Positions 9,471-18,018 of a stretch of 64,000 nucleotides of DNA are shown here, piece by piece (within the stretch, counting starts at the first letter, position 1; each line of letters begins with the position of its first letter). The DNA is taken from positions 806,001-870,000 of the forward strand of contig NZ_RARB01000001.1 in assembly GCF_003612015.1 (NCBI RefSeq), written 5' to 3'. Source of the DNA: Pantoea piersonii (GTDB taxonomy: Bacteria; Pseudomonadota; Gammaproteobacteria; Enterobacterales; Enterobacteriaceae). The notes beneath the pieces were generated by a model. That model ran no database searches, was not told the origin of the DNA, and saw only the letters and a program-made list of their open reading frames with translations. Position numbers and translations under genes: made by a program.

Positions 9471-10355
9471 TCAGCGGCGGCGCAGGCGCGGGAAGCGCGC
9501 ATGCATCCGCAGGCTGCGCACGTTAATGACCGCTATCGCCGTACCGCAGATCACCAGCGAGGCGCCGATGATTTTAAAGCTGTTAAGGCTGTCGCCCAGC
9601 ACCACAATGCCCATCAGCACCGACAGCACCGGCGTCAGCAGCGAGTAGGGCATAATCAGATTGACGTTGTACTTCTTCAGCAGGCCATACCACAGGGTAT
9701 AGGCGACTATTGAAGAGGCGATGGCGCTGTAGAGAATGCCGAACCAGCCGCGCCATCCCGCCTGACTCAGCGCGTAGAACTGATGTGACTCCATGACAAA
9801 ACTCGACAGCCCAACGATGGGTACCGCCAGAAAAGCGATCCAGCCGGTCATGGTAAGAGGCTTAATCGGCGGCGATTTTTTGACGATCAGATTGCTGACC
9901 GCCCAGCCGGTAGCGCTGCAGAGCAGAATAACCAGCACCCACCAGGCGGGTATGGTCGGGCTGCCGGAGAGCACCGCGACGCCGCTCAGTGAGATGGCGA
10001 TGCCGACCAGCTGGATAGCCTTCAGCCGCTCCTTGAGCACCACCATCGCCAGCAGCATGGCGACAGGCGTGCCGAGCTGCACCACAATCGCGCCGGTACC
10101 GGCGTCAGTATAGCGCATGCCGACAAACAGCAGCGAAAAGTGCATAAAGCCGAAGGTAAAGGCGAGCGCGAGCAGCCAGGGCAACTGCTGGCGCGTGATG
10201 CGACAAAAGGGGATAAGCACAATCGCCACTACCACAAAGCGCATCCAGGTAAGGAACAGCGGCGGCAGCTCCAGCAGCCCCCACTTTACCGCCACATTGT
10301 TGAATGCCCAGATGGAAACCACCATCAACACCAGAAAAAAATGCCGCAATGCCAC
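9471..10355 (-). CDS. EamA-family (DMT) transporter
   Basis: Inner-membrane exporter of the drug/metabolite transporter superfamily, with ten hydrophobic segments arranged as two EamA repeats. VSIWAFNNVAVKWGL opens repeat one and LCSATGWAVSNLIVKK opens repeat two; the PYSLLTPVLSVLMGIVVLGD stretch is typical of the second repeat. The start is placed at the GTG at 10355, which follows AAGGA with good spacing; an upstream GTG at 10403 has no ribosome binding site. Related E. coli proteins include EamA (O-acetylserine/cysteine export), but the substrate here is unknown. Confidence 0.85.
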   Translation of the reverse strand: MALRHFFLVLMVVSIWAFNNVAVKWGLLELPPLFLTWMRFVVVAIVLIPFCRITRQQLPWLLALAFTFGFMHFSLLFVGMRYTDAGTGAIVVQLGTPVAMLLAMVVLKERLKAIQLVGIAISLSGVAVLSGSPTIPAWWVLVILLCSATGWAVSNLIVKKSPPIKPLTMTGWIAFLAVPIVGLSSFVMESHQFYALSQAGWRGWFGILYSAIASSIVAYTLWYGLLKKYNVNLIMPYSLLTPVLSVLMGIVVLGDSLNSFKIIGASLVICGTAIAVINVRSLRMHARFPRLRRR

Positions 10356-10537
10356 AATCCTGTCCTTCGCTGTTATTTTTTCGCCACCTCTTAATGATGG
10401 CACGAAGCGGAGAGGCGCTGACAGGTGCCAGTAAATATTTTTATGTTATGACAAGTGCGGGAAAATCATAAGACAAGCTGCCGCTTTGCTGTCAGACTGG
10501 TTCACCGAGACGTTTATCTGTAAGGATCCGGTTCGGT

Positions 10538-11260
10538 ATGACATCCACTTCTGCTTTGCCCCTTGCCCTGATTCAGTTAGAAGTTCCCCCTGCCGAGGTA
10601 ACGGCACGCATCGGCGAACAGCCGCGCTGGTTTATTGAGGCGCTTGGCCTGCTGCCCGATGATTATGTGATTGTGCGTCCTCATCTGGGCGAGTCCCTGC
10701 CGCAGTTCGATCGGATCAGCGGCGCGATCCTCAGCGGCTCCTGGGCGATGGTCACCGATCACGCCCACTGGAGCGAACGTAGCGCGGCGTGGGTACGGGC
10801 GGCGATAGAGGCTGAGCTGCCGCTGCTGGGCGTCTGCTACGGCCATCAGCTGATGGCCTACGCGCTGGGCGGCAAGGTGGCGGACAACCCCAACGGCTGG
10901 GAACGCGGTCTGCTGCCGCTGACCTGTGAAACGGCGGCACAGCGCGACGAACTGCTTGCGGCGTTTCCGGGCCGGTTCAGCGCCTGGCTGTCGCACCGCC
11001 AGTCGGTGATTGCGCCGCCGCCGCAGGCGCAGGTGCTGGCGAAATCGGACAAAGATGGCTGTCAGATCCTGCGCTATTCGCCGCAGGCGCTGTCGGTGCA
11101 GTTTCACCCTGAATTTTCGCGCCGCATTATGCGCGCCTGTCTGCCGCAGGAGGTCAGCGACAGCGGCGCGGATATGGAGGGCACTGACTGGGCGCGACAG
11201 CTGCTGGTGGCGTTCTGGCAACAGACGCGCCCGCAGGCGGGTCAGGCGCAGGGAGCGTAA
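10538..11260 (+). CDS. Class I glutamine amidotransferase
   Basis: Stand-alone GATase1-fold protein of 240 residues. The nucleophile elbow is GVCYGHQL with Cys100, and the catalytic His lies in SVQFHPEFS near residue 188. GAILSGSW precedes the nucleophile as in GMP synthase-type domains. Proteins of this kind are usually annotated GMP synthase-like; the acceptor substrate is unknown. The 3' end overlaps the converging methyltransferase gene by 19 bases. Confidence 0.85.
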   Translation: MTSTSALPLALIQLEVPPAEVTARIGEQPRWFIEALGLLPDDYVIVRPHLGESLPQFDRISGAILSGSWAMVTDHAHWSERSAAWVRAAIEAELPLLGVCYGHQLMAYALGGKVADNPNGWERGLLPLTCETAAQRDELLAAFPGRFSAWLSHRQSVIAPPPQAQVLAKSDKDGCQILRYSPQALSVQFHPEFSRRIMRACLPQEVSDSGADMEGTDWARQLLVAFWQQTRPQAGQAQGA

Positions 11261-11811
11261 CCGCGTCTGCAGCGGTAAACCCAGGCGGGCGGCACGTTTT
11301 TCAGCACCCGCTGGCGCTGCCAGGTAAAGTAGCGTGACAGATCGGGCTGAGTCATCGAGGTGTACTGAAACTGTACAAAGATGCCGTCCGGTCCGAGCGC
11401 ATTAAATACCGCCCGTAAAATGTTGTCGCGCAGCGCGGGCGGCAGCGACAGCAGCGGCAGGCCGGAAATGATCGCGTCATACTCCCCGCTCAGATACTCC
11501 GCTGAACAGTGGCGAACCTGCATGCGACTATCCTCCAGCGCACGCAGCTTATCCGCCAGCGGCGCGCTAATCTCAAATACGTCCAGTTCCGCCTGCGGCT
11601 GCATGCGCGCCAGCAGGTGACGCGTCAGCACGCCGTCGCCTGCGCCGAGTTCGGCGACGCGCAGGGCGCTGCGCCAGCAGACGCTGTCGCTCATGGCGCG
11701 GCAGAGCGCTGCCGATGAGGGCATAATGCTGCCCATCTTGCGCGGATGGCGAATAAACTGATGAATAAAGTCTGCTTTTGCGCGCATAAGGGTAAAAGCC
11801 GAAGCCAGCAT
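11242..11811 (-). CDS. Class I SAM-dependent methyltransferase, phospholipid N-methyltransferase-like
   Basis: Small methyltransferase of 189 residues. The SAM-binding motif I is VAELGAGDGVLTRHLL near residue 52, followed by the acidic strand LDVFEIS and a post-motif IISGLPLLSLP. The N-terminal FIRHPRKMGSIMPSS segment is typical of PmtA-like and rRNA dimethyltransferase-like proteins. Phosphatidylethanolamine methylation is possible but unproven. The convergent 19-base overlap with the amidotransferase is unusual but both frames are clearly coding. Confidence 0.75.
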   Translation of the reverse strand: MLASAFTLMRAKADFIHQFIRHPRKMGSIMPSSAALCRAMSDSVCWRSALRVAELGAGDGVLTRHLLARMQPQAELDVFEISAPLADKLRALEDSRMQVRHCSAEYLSGEYDAIISGLPLLSLPPALRDNILRAVFNALGPDGIFVQFQYTSMTQPDLSRYFTWQRQRVLKNVPPAWVYRCRRGYAPCA

Positions 11812-12042
11812 GTCACTCTCCTGTTATTAATCTCCTCTGTTGACCCTGATACGGCCTGAAGTTTCGCTTTTTTTCCGCACCGCGGCCTGTTCTCAGAATT
11901 ATCCGTGCGCCTGAGCGGTGCGCTTTTCCTTTGCGGCGGTCACAGTTTCCGACAGCAACATCTGACAGGCTAGGTTTGTTCATTCATTGTTAACAGCAAG
12001 TTTCATTGTTGTTTCAGTTCCTGACCTGTAAGGAGATTCACC

Positions 12043-13563
12043 ATGCGTTACGCCTCTCCCGGAGAACAGGGTTCTCTGATTCACCTCCAGAAAACCTACG
12101 GCAATTTTATCAACGGCGAATTCGTGCCGCCGGTGAACGGGAACTACTTCACCAACACGTCGCCGGTTAACGGTTCGGTGGCAGGGGAATTCCCGCGTTC
12201 GGACAAGGCAGACGTGGACAATGCCGTCGCCGCGGCGCAGGCCGCAGCCGAAGCCTGGGGTAAAACGTCGCCGCAGCAGCGTTCGCTGGCGCTGCTCAGG
12301 ATCGCTGATCGGCTGGAGCAAAACCTCGAATATATGGCGGTGAATGAGACCTGGGATAACGGTAAGCCGGTGCGCGAAACGCTGGCCGCCGATATGCCGC
12401 TGGCGGTGGATCATTTCCGCTATTTCGCTGGCTGCGTGCGGGCGCAGGAGGGCACGGCCGCTGAGATTGATGAGTTTACCGCCGCCTATCATTTCCATGA
12501 ACCACTGGGCGTGGTGGCGCAAATTATCCCCTGGAACTTCCCGTTGCTGATGGCGGCGTGGAAGCTGGCGCCGGCGCTGGGTGCGGGCAACTGCGTGGTG
12601 CTGAAGCCAGCTGAGCAGACGCCGCTGAGCATTACGCTGTTTGTTGAACTGATTAAGGACCTGCTGCCGCCCGGCGTGCTGAACGTGGTGCACGGCTACG
12701 GCAAAGAGGCGGGCGAGGCGCTGGCCTCTCATCCCGACATTGCCAAGGTCGCCTTTACCGGCTCTACGGCAACCGGCGGTCATATTCTCGAACTGGCGGC
12801 GAAAAATTTGATCCCCTCGACCGTCGAGCTGGGCGGCAAGTCGCCGAATATTTTCTTTGAAGACATCATGCAGGCGGAGGAGAGCTTTATAGAGAAGGCT
12901 GCCGAAGGCGTGGTGCTCGGCTTCCTTAATCAGGGCGAAGTCTGTACCTGTCCGTCACGCGCGCTGGTGCAGGAGTCGATCTACGAGCCCTTTATGGCGG
13001 CGGTGATGAAACGCATCAAAACCATTAAGCGCGGCGACCCGATGGACAGCGAAACCATGGTCGGCGCACAGGCATCGCAGCAGCAGTTCGACAAGATCCT
13101 CTCTTACCTGGAGATTGCCCGTCAGGAGGGCGCAGAAGTGCTGACCGGCGGCGGCGTCGAGAAGCTGGAAGGGCATCTCGCCAGCGGCTATTACATTCAG
13201 CCGACGCTGCTGAAGGGCAACAACAGTATGCGCGTTTTCCAGGAGGAGATCTTCGGACCGGTGGTAGGCATCACGACCTTTAAAGATGAAGCGGAAGCGA
13301 TCGCCATCGCCAACGACTCGATTTACGGGCTGGGCGCGGGCGTCTGGACGCGCGATATCAACCGCGCTTATCGCGTCGGCCGCGCCATTAAGGCGGGGCG
13401 CGTCTGGACCAACTGTTACCACCTCTATCCGGCGCACGCCGCCTTTGGCGGCTATAAAAAATCGGGCATTGGGCGCGAAACGCATAAGATGATGCTGGAT
13501 CACTATCAGCAGACTAAAAACCTGCTGGTGAGCTACAGCGTGCAGCCGCTCGGTTTCTTCTGA
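12043..13563 (+). CDS. NAD(P)-dependent aldehyde dehydrogenase, AldB/ExaC-like
   Basis: Aldehyde dehydrogenase of 506 residues, closely resembling AldB/ExaC enzymes that oxidise acetaldehyde and other short aldehydes to acids. [17 protein letters not shown] is the cofactor-binding region, [12 protein letters not shown] contains the general-base Glu, and the nucleophilic Cys lies in [11 protein letters not shown]; the C terminus ([12 protein letters not shown]) is typical of the AldB group. AAGGAG precedes the ATG. An intrinsic terminator follows immediately. It appears monocistronic. Confidence 0.9.
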   Translation: MRYASPGEQGSLIHLQKTYGNFINGEFVPPVNGNYFTNTSPVNGSVAGEFPRSDKADVDNAVAAAQAAAEAWGKTSPQQRSLALLRIADRLEQNLEYMAVNETWDNGKPVRETLAADMPLAVDHFRYFAGCVRAQEGTAAEIDEFTAAYHFHEPLGVVAQIIPWNFPLLMAAWKLAPALGAGNCVVLKPAEQTPLSITLFVELIKDLLPPGVLNVVHGYGKEAGEALASHPDIAKVAFTGSTATGGHILELAAKNLIPSTVELGGKSPNIFFEDIMQAEESFIEKAAEGVVLGFLNQGEVCTCPSRALVQESIYEPFMAAVMKRIKTIKRGDPMDSETMVGAQASQQQFDKILSYLEIARQEGAEVLTGGGVEKLEGHLASGYYIQPTLLKGNNSMRVFQEEIFGPVVGITTFKDEAEAIAIANDSIYGLGAGVWTRDINRAYRVGRAIKAGRVWTNCYHLYPAHAAFGGYKKSGIGRETHKMMLDHYQQTKNLLVSYSVQPLGFF

Positions 13564-13574
13564 TTTACCGGCTG

Positions 13575-13608
13575 CGGCGCGTTGCTCTCTGGGCAACGCG
13601 CCGTTTTT
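13575..13608 (+). terminator. Rho-independent terminator of the aldehyde dehydrogenase gene
   Basis: An 11-bp perfect stem (CGGCGCGTTGC / GCAACGCGCCG) with a seven-base loop is followed by TTTTT, 12 bases after the stop codon. Confidence 0.9.
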
Positions 13609-13742
13609 ATTTCATATTTATCTCAGTGCAATTAGCGTTTTTTCGACCCATTGTTAACTGTCATAACCGCGTAAGATTGCTGTGGCAAGGTCAGGAGAGT
13701 GCTTCCTGACAGGCCTGAGGCCGAAACGAATAAGGAATGTTG

Positions 13743-13913
13743 ATGAACGAGATCTATAACGTGCTGAATGAACATGACGACGTGCTGGACGGTCTGGAGT
13801 ACAGCATCATCGCCGTTAACCTGCCGGACCGTCAGGCGGCCAGTATGCGCGATGGCGACAACGCCGATCGGCGGCTGGCGGGCGAGGCGGCGGAGGTGCC
13901 GCGTTTCTGGTAA
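13743..13913 (+). CDS. Small acidic hypothetical protein (56 residues)
   Basis: A short frame opens with ATG at 13743 behind TAAGGAATGTTG, a plausible ribosome binding site, and encodes a peptide beginning MNEIYNVLNEHDDVLDGLEY and ending EVPRFW. It is acidic in its first half, with no signal peptide or membrane segment. I do not recognise a family. It sits alone between the aldehyde dehydrogenase terminator and the fumarase terminator, so it would need its own promoter. It could also be a chance frame. Confidence 0.45.
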   Translation: MNEIYNVLNEHDDVLDGLEYSIIAVNLPDRQAASMRDGDNADRRLAGEAAEVPRFW

Positions 13914-14006
13914 CCCGCTACAGCGTTATACGCGCACAATGCGCCTGAAACAGCTTTTTGCAGGCAGCTCGAAAGTTTACTACGTGGCTGGCAGGCGTCG
14001 AGAAGT

Positions 14007-14038
14007 AAAACGGCCCGCGACAGAGATGTCTCGGGCCG
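14007..14038 (-). terminator. Rho-independent terminator downstream of the fumarase gene
   Basis: Read on the minus strand, CGGCCCGAGACA pairs with TGTCGCGGGCCG (one mismatch) around a TCTC loop and is followed by TTTTAC. It lies about 95 bases after the fumarase stop. Confidence 0.7.
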
Positions 14039-14130
14039 GGTGAGCAGGGATGCGGTAAGCGTCTTTGCCATCGAACCCTGCCAGCTGCGTGAGCGAAAAA
14101 AGTAACGCCCACTGCAGGGTAGTTAGGTTG

Positions 14131-15777
14131 TTATTTCACGCAGCGCGCGCAGGTGCTGTCCTGGATCTGCTTAAAGAAGTCGTTGCCTTTATCATCTACC
14201 AGGATAAACGCCGGGAAGTTTTCGACCTCAATTTTCCAGATCGCCTCCATGCCCAGCTCGGCATACTCCACGCACTCCAGCTTCTTGATGCTCTGCTGCG
14301 CCAGGACGGCAGCCGGACCACCGATACTGCCGAGATAGAAACCGCCGTGCTTATGGCAGGCATCCGTCACCTGCTGGCTACGGTTGCCTTTCGCCAGCAT
14401 AATCATGCTGCCACCGTGCGACTGCAGCAGATCGACATAGGAATCCATGCGGCCAGCGGTCGTCGGGCCAAGCGAGCCAGAGGCGTAGCCTGCAGGTGTC
14501 TTCGCCGGACCGGCGTAGTAGATCGGGTGATCTTTCACGTACTGCGGCAGCCCTTCGCCGCTGTCGATGCGCTCTTTCAGCTTCGCGTGCGCGATATCGC
14601 GCGCCACAATAATGGTGCCGCTCAGCGACAGACGCGTAGAAACCGGACAGGCTGACAGCTGCGCCAGGATCGCTTTCATCGGGCGGTTAAGATCGACGCT
14701 GACCACGCCGCCTTCGCCCTGCTGGCGCAGCGCGTCAGGAATATACTGCGCCGGGTTATCTTCCAGCTTCTCAATCCAGATGCCGTCGCGGTTAATCTTC
14801 GCTTTGATATTGCGGTCCGCCGAGCAGGAGACGCCCATCCCCACCGGACAAGAGGCGCCGTGGCGCGGAAGGCGGATAACGCGAATATCGTGCGCGAAAT
14901 ATTTGCCGCCAAACTGCGCGCCCAGACCCAGCTGCTGCGCCGCTTCCAGCAATTCCTGCTCCAGCGCCAGATCGCGAAACGCCTGGCCATGCTCGTTGCC
15001 GCTGGTCGGCAGGCTATCGTAATAGTGCGTCGAGGCGAGCTTCACGGTTTTCAGCGTGCTCTCCGCCGAGGTGCCGCCAATCACAAACGCGATATGGTAG
15101 GGCGGGCAGGCGGCGGTGCCGAGCGACATCATCTTGTCTACCAGATAGTTCTTCAGCCTGCCGGGACTGAGCAGCGCCTTGGTCTCCTGATAGAGATAGG
15201 TTTTATTGGCGGAACCGCCGCCCTTGGCGATGCAGAGGAATTTATACTCATCGCCGTCGGTGCTGTAGAGGTCGATTTGCGCCGGCAGGTTGGTGCCGGT
15301 ATTCACCTCGTTGTACATATCGAGCGCGGCGTTCTGCGAGTAGCGCAGGTTATCTTCGATAAAGGTGTTATAGACGCCCTGCGACAGCGCGGCTTCATCG
15401 CCGCCACCGGTCCAGACGCGCTGGCCTTTTTTACCCATAATGATCGCGGTGCCGGTATCCTGGCAGGTCGGCAGTACGCCTTTAGCGGCGATTTCCGAGT
15501 TGCGCAGAAACTGCAGGGCGACATATTTATCGTTTTCGCTCGCTTCAGGGTCCGCCAGAATAGAGGCGACCTGCTGCTGGTGCGCCGGACGCAGCATAAA
15601 GGAGGCGTCGTGAAACGCCTGCTGCGCCAGCAGGGTCAGCGCTTTCGGATCGACCTTCAACACCTCTTCGCCCTCGAAGCTGGCGACGGAAACGTGCTCG
15701 CGGGTCAGCAGATAGTACTGGGTGTCATCATGGGACAGCGGAAAGGGTTCTTGATAGTAGAAAGGTTTATTCGACAT
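14131..15777 (-). CDS. fumA: Class I fumarate hydratase (FumA/FumB type)
   Basis: Iron-sulfur fumarase of 548 residues, same length as E. coli FumA and FumB, interconverting malate and fumarate. Family hallmarks include [11 protein letters not shown] (a [4Fe-4S] Cys), [26 protein letters not shown], and the [15 protein letters not shown] stretch. A Cys pair near the C terminus (STCARCVK) is present. Its neighbours (a dicarboxylate carrier, fumarate reductase and dcuSR) correspond to the anaerobic fumB-dcuB-dcuSR setting of E. coli, so it probably serves fumarate respiration rather than the aerobic TCA cycle, whichever symbol is preferred. It follows the carrier gene by 154 bases and is likely co-transcribed. 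Confidence 0.93.
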   Translation of the reverse strand: MSNKPFYYQEPFPLSHDDTQYYLLTREHVSVASFEGEEVLKVDPKALTLLAQQAFHDASFMLRPAHQQQVASILADPEASENDKYVALQFLRNSEIAAKGVLPTCQDTGTAIIMGKKGQRVWTGGGDEAALSQGVYNTFIEDNLRYSQNAALDMYNEVNTGTNLPAQIDLYSTDGDEYKFLCIAKGGGSANKTYLYQETKALLSPGRLKNYLVDKMMSLGTAACPPYHIAFVIGGTSAESTLKTVKLASTHYYDSLPTSGNEHGQAFRDLALEQELLEAAQQLGLGAQFGGKYFAHDIRVIRLPRHGASCPVGMGVSCSADRNIKAKINRDGIWIEKLEDNPAQYIPDALRQQGEGGVVSVDLNRPMKAILAQLSACPVSTRLSLSGTIIVARDIAHAKLKERIDSGEGLPQYVKDHPIYYAGPAKTPAGYASGSLGPTTAGRMDSYVDLLQSHGGSMIMLAKGNRSQQVTDACHKHGGFYLGSIGGPAAVLAQQSIKKLECVEYAELGMEAIWKIEVENFPAFILVDDKGNDFFKQIQDSTCARCVK

Positions 15778-15853
15778 CTCGGCTCACTTAACACGGCTTG
15801 TCGGCTCGCGCAGCGCGAGGCGAACAGCCGCAACTATTGTTGGTTGTTATTTC

Positions 15854-15878
15854 GTCAGCCGCGCGGGACGCGGCTGAC
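15854..15878. other. Strong hairpin between the dicarboxylate carrier and fumarase genes
   Basis: GTCAGCCGCG and CGCGGCTGAC form a perfect 10-bp stem around a five-base loop in the 154-base spacer. No U-run follows on either strand, so it is not a standard terminator; it could stabilise or process the transcript so that the two genes are expressed at different levels. Confidence 0.5.
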
Positions 15879-15931
15879 GTAAGCAGAAGGAAAAAGATTT
15901 TACACTTTATTAACCTGTCTCGTCGCCTGCT

Positions 15932-17446
15932 TTAGAACATCATGACCATCCACGGGTAGGCGACCAGCATCAGCAGCACCAGAAACAGCAGGCCGAAAAT
16001 GGTGCCCAGACGCCAGTAATCTTTCGTGGGCAGATAGCCGCTGCCGTAGTAAATCGGGCTGGGGCCGGTGCCGTAAGGGGTGATAATTCCCATCACGCCG
16101 AGTGAGGTACAGAGCATCAGACAGAACACCGGCATGTTGATGCCCGGAATCGCCGCGGCGATAGTGAGCATCGCAGGCAGCAGCGCGGTGGTATGCGCGG
16201 TGGTACTGGCGAACAGGTAGTGCAGCAGATAAAAGGCGATCAGCAGCACCACGGCAGAGACCTGCGGATCGTAACCCTGCAGCAGCATGCCGCCCTCTTT
16301 GCCCAGCCAGGCGATAAAGCCGACGCGCGCCAGCCCGTCCGCCAGCGCCACCAGAGTGGCGAACCAGGCGAAGGTATTCCACGCTGCTTTGTTGCTGGTG
16401 ATATCGGTCCAGTTCAGCACGCCGGTCCAGAGCATCAGCACGATAACCAGCAGGGCAGCCATTGCCGGTTCAATCCAGGCGGTGGCGAAAATCCACATCA
16501 GCAGCGCACACACTACAAAGATCAGCAGCAGAATCTCATTGCGCGACAGTTTGCCCAGCTTTTGCAGCTCGGCGGTGGCCCAGCGCGGCACTTCATCGTT
16601 AACTTTTACTTCCGGCGGGTAGAGCCAGTAGGCGAGCAGCGGCATCGTCAGGATCAGCAGCACGCCGAGCGGCAGGAACGCGATAAACCACATGCCCCAG
16701 GAGATATCGAAGCCAATGACGCTTTTCACCAGCGCCAGCGCCAGTAGGTTCGGCGCCAGCGCCGACAGAAACATCGAGCTGGTGATACAGGCGGCGGTGA
16801 TGGCGACCCACATCAGATAAGAGCCGATGCGGCGCGCGCTTGGGTCGTTGGGTTTAGAACCGTAGAGCGGCGGCAGGTTGGCGATAATCGGGTAGATGGT
16901 GCCGCCGCTGCGCGCGGTGTTTGAGGGAGTAAAGGGCGCCAGCAGCAGATCGGCGAAGGTAATGGCATAGCCGAGCGTCAGGCTGCGGCGGCCGAGATAC
17001 TTCACCAGGATCAGCGCCAGTCGGCGTCCGAACTGGGTTTTATCGTAGCCGGCGGCGAACATAAAGGCGCCAAAAATCAGCCAGACGGTGGAGTTGCCGA
17101 AACCGCTTACGCCCCACTTAAAGGACTCGGTGGCGACCTTAAAGCCGGGCTTCGCCAGCTCGGCGGGGCTGAACAGCACATACTGGCTGAAGAGGGCGAT
17201 AATCACCACGCCGGTCAGACCGATCACCGCACCCGGCAGTGGCTCGAAGATCAGGCCGACAATCACGCCGACAAAGATGGCGAAAAAGTGCCAGGCGTAA
17301 GGCTCAAGGCCCGCTGGCGTCGGCACCAGCAGCAGCAGTACGGCGACCACGATGGGAAGGGCCAGCATAAGCCAGCGTTTATGTTGTCCCGGCGGCGGGA
17401 CGGGCGCAGGTTGCGCGGCTTCGTTCAGCGGTTTTTTCATGTTCAT
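15932..17446 (-). CDS. DASS-family dicarboxylate carrier (CitT/TtdT-like)
   Basis: Inner-membrane anion permease with 12 or more hydrophobic segments, of the divalent anion:sodium symporter family to which CitT and TtdT belong. ADLLLAPFTPSNTARSGGTI is the characteristic SNT motif region and TAHTTALLPAML the second conserved loop. In anaerobic enterics such carriers exchange tartrate, citrate or malate for succinate. The start is uncertain: ATG at 17446, ATG at 17440 and TTG at 17461 are in frame and none has a clear ribosome binding site. It is divergent from the fumarate reductase gene and upstream of fumarase, so import of a C4 acid and export of succinate is a reasonable inference. Confidence 0.88.
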   Translation of the reverse strand: MNMKKPLNEAAQPAPVPPPGQHKRWLMLALPIVVAVLLLLVPTPAGLEPYAWHFFAIFVGVIVGLIFEPLPGAVIGLTGVVIIALFSQYVLFSPAELAKPGFKVATESFKWGVSGFGNSTVWLIFGAFMFAAGYDKTQFGRRLALILVKYLGRRSLTLGYAITFADLLLAPFTPSNTARSGGTIYPIIANLPPLYGSKPNDPSARRIGSYLMWVAITAACITSSMFLSALAPNLLALALVKSVIGFDISWGMWFIAFLPLGVLLILTMPLLAYWLYPPEVKVNDEVPRWATAELQKLGKLSRNEILLLIFVVCALLMWIFATAWIEPAMAALLVIVLMLWTGVLNWTDITSNKAAWNTFAWFATLVALADGLARVGFIAWLGKEGGMLLQGYDPQVSAVVLLIAFYLLHYLFASTTAHTTALLPAMLTIAAAIPGINMPVFCLMLCTSLGVMGIITPYGTGPSPIYYGSGYLPTKDYWRLGTIFGLLFLVLLMLVAYPWMVMMF

Positions 17447-17591
17447 AGTGAAGGTCTGCAAGTTATAAAGAAGAGAATGTCGGCTTTGCTGATGCGCTTT
17501 TGATAATTAACGTGCGCAGAATGCTTGCAGCAAAACCTTATTGAATAACGTCTTCAGATGACAACTTTATTAAATAAACCTTTGCGCTGTG

Positions 17592-17600
17592 ACTATATGA
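17592..17600 (-). promoter_or_regulatory. Candidate -10 element for the carrier-fumarase operon
   Basis: On the minus strand the bases read TCATATAGT, containing a TATAGT-like -10. If used, transcription would begin near 17585-17589 and the FNR box would be centred about 42 to 46 bases upstream, the usual class II activator position. This is inference from spacing. Confidence 0.35.
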
Positions 17601-17623
17601 TGCGCCTGGCGAAATAGTAAATT

Positions 17624-17637
17624 TTGATCTGGATCAA
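17624..17637. promoter_or_regulatory. FNR box in the divergent carrier / fumarate reductase promoter region
   Basis: TTGATCTGGATCAA matches the FNR consensus TTGAT-N4-ATCAA at every specified base. It lies 178 bases upstream of the carrier start and 382 bases upstream of the fumarate reductase start, in a 570-base AT-rich divergent region that holds no gene. Anaerobic activation by FNR is strongly suggested. Confidence 0.8.
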
Positions 17638-18018
17638 AGAGTGAGTTCGGCTTTTTAAGCGCTCGCTTTCTTTAAAATTCATATCGCCGTCTTAAGAAAA
17701 ATCCTTACCAAAAAGCAGCGTTATCAGCGCCTTTTTCTGTAAATTCCCCTCATTATAGATTATTGAAAAGATTATAGTATTTTTTAATCTTAACAATAAT
17801 TTGATTTTTCCGGCGCTTTCGCTAACATTACTATAACTAAAATATCAAGCTTTGCAAAATAAATAACTCCGCTACTTCAAAAGTTTTATAACTATATTCA
17901 TTTCTTTTGTATCTAAAGTAACTGGTATATTAGGGGTGTGAAGTCGGACCTTTTAATAATTGCCAGCATGCCTCGTCCGCAAGAATTTTTCAGCTTTTAA
18001 TTTCCGGAGTTAATCTAA
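17638..18018. other. AT-rich upstream region of the fumarate reductase gene, no gene seen
   Basis: These 380 bases are much more AT-rich than the flanks and contain no plausible coding frame. A TGGTATATT stretch at 17923-17931 resembles an extended -10. A CGGAG ribosome binding site precedes the ATG at 18019. DcuR sites would be expected here but I cannot identify them by eye. Confidence 0.45.

Noticed and set aside
14860-15882. 340-codon plus-strand frame opposite the fumarase gene
   Set aside because: Antisense of a highly conserved enzyme; no domain pattern and no supporting ribosome binding site.
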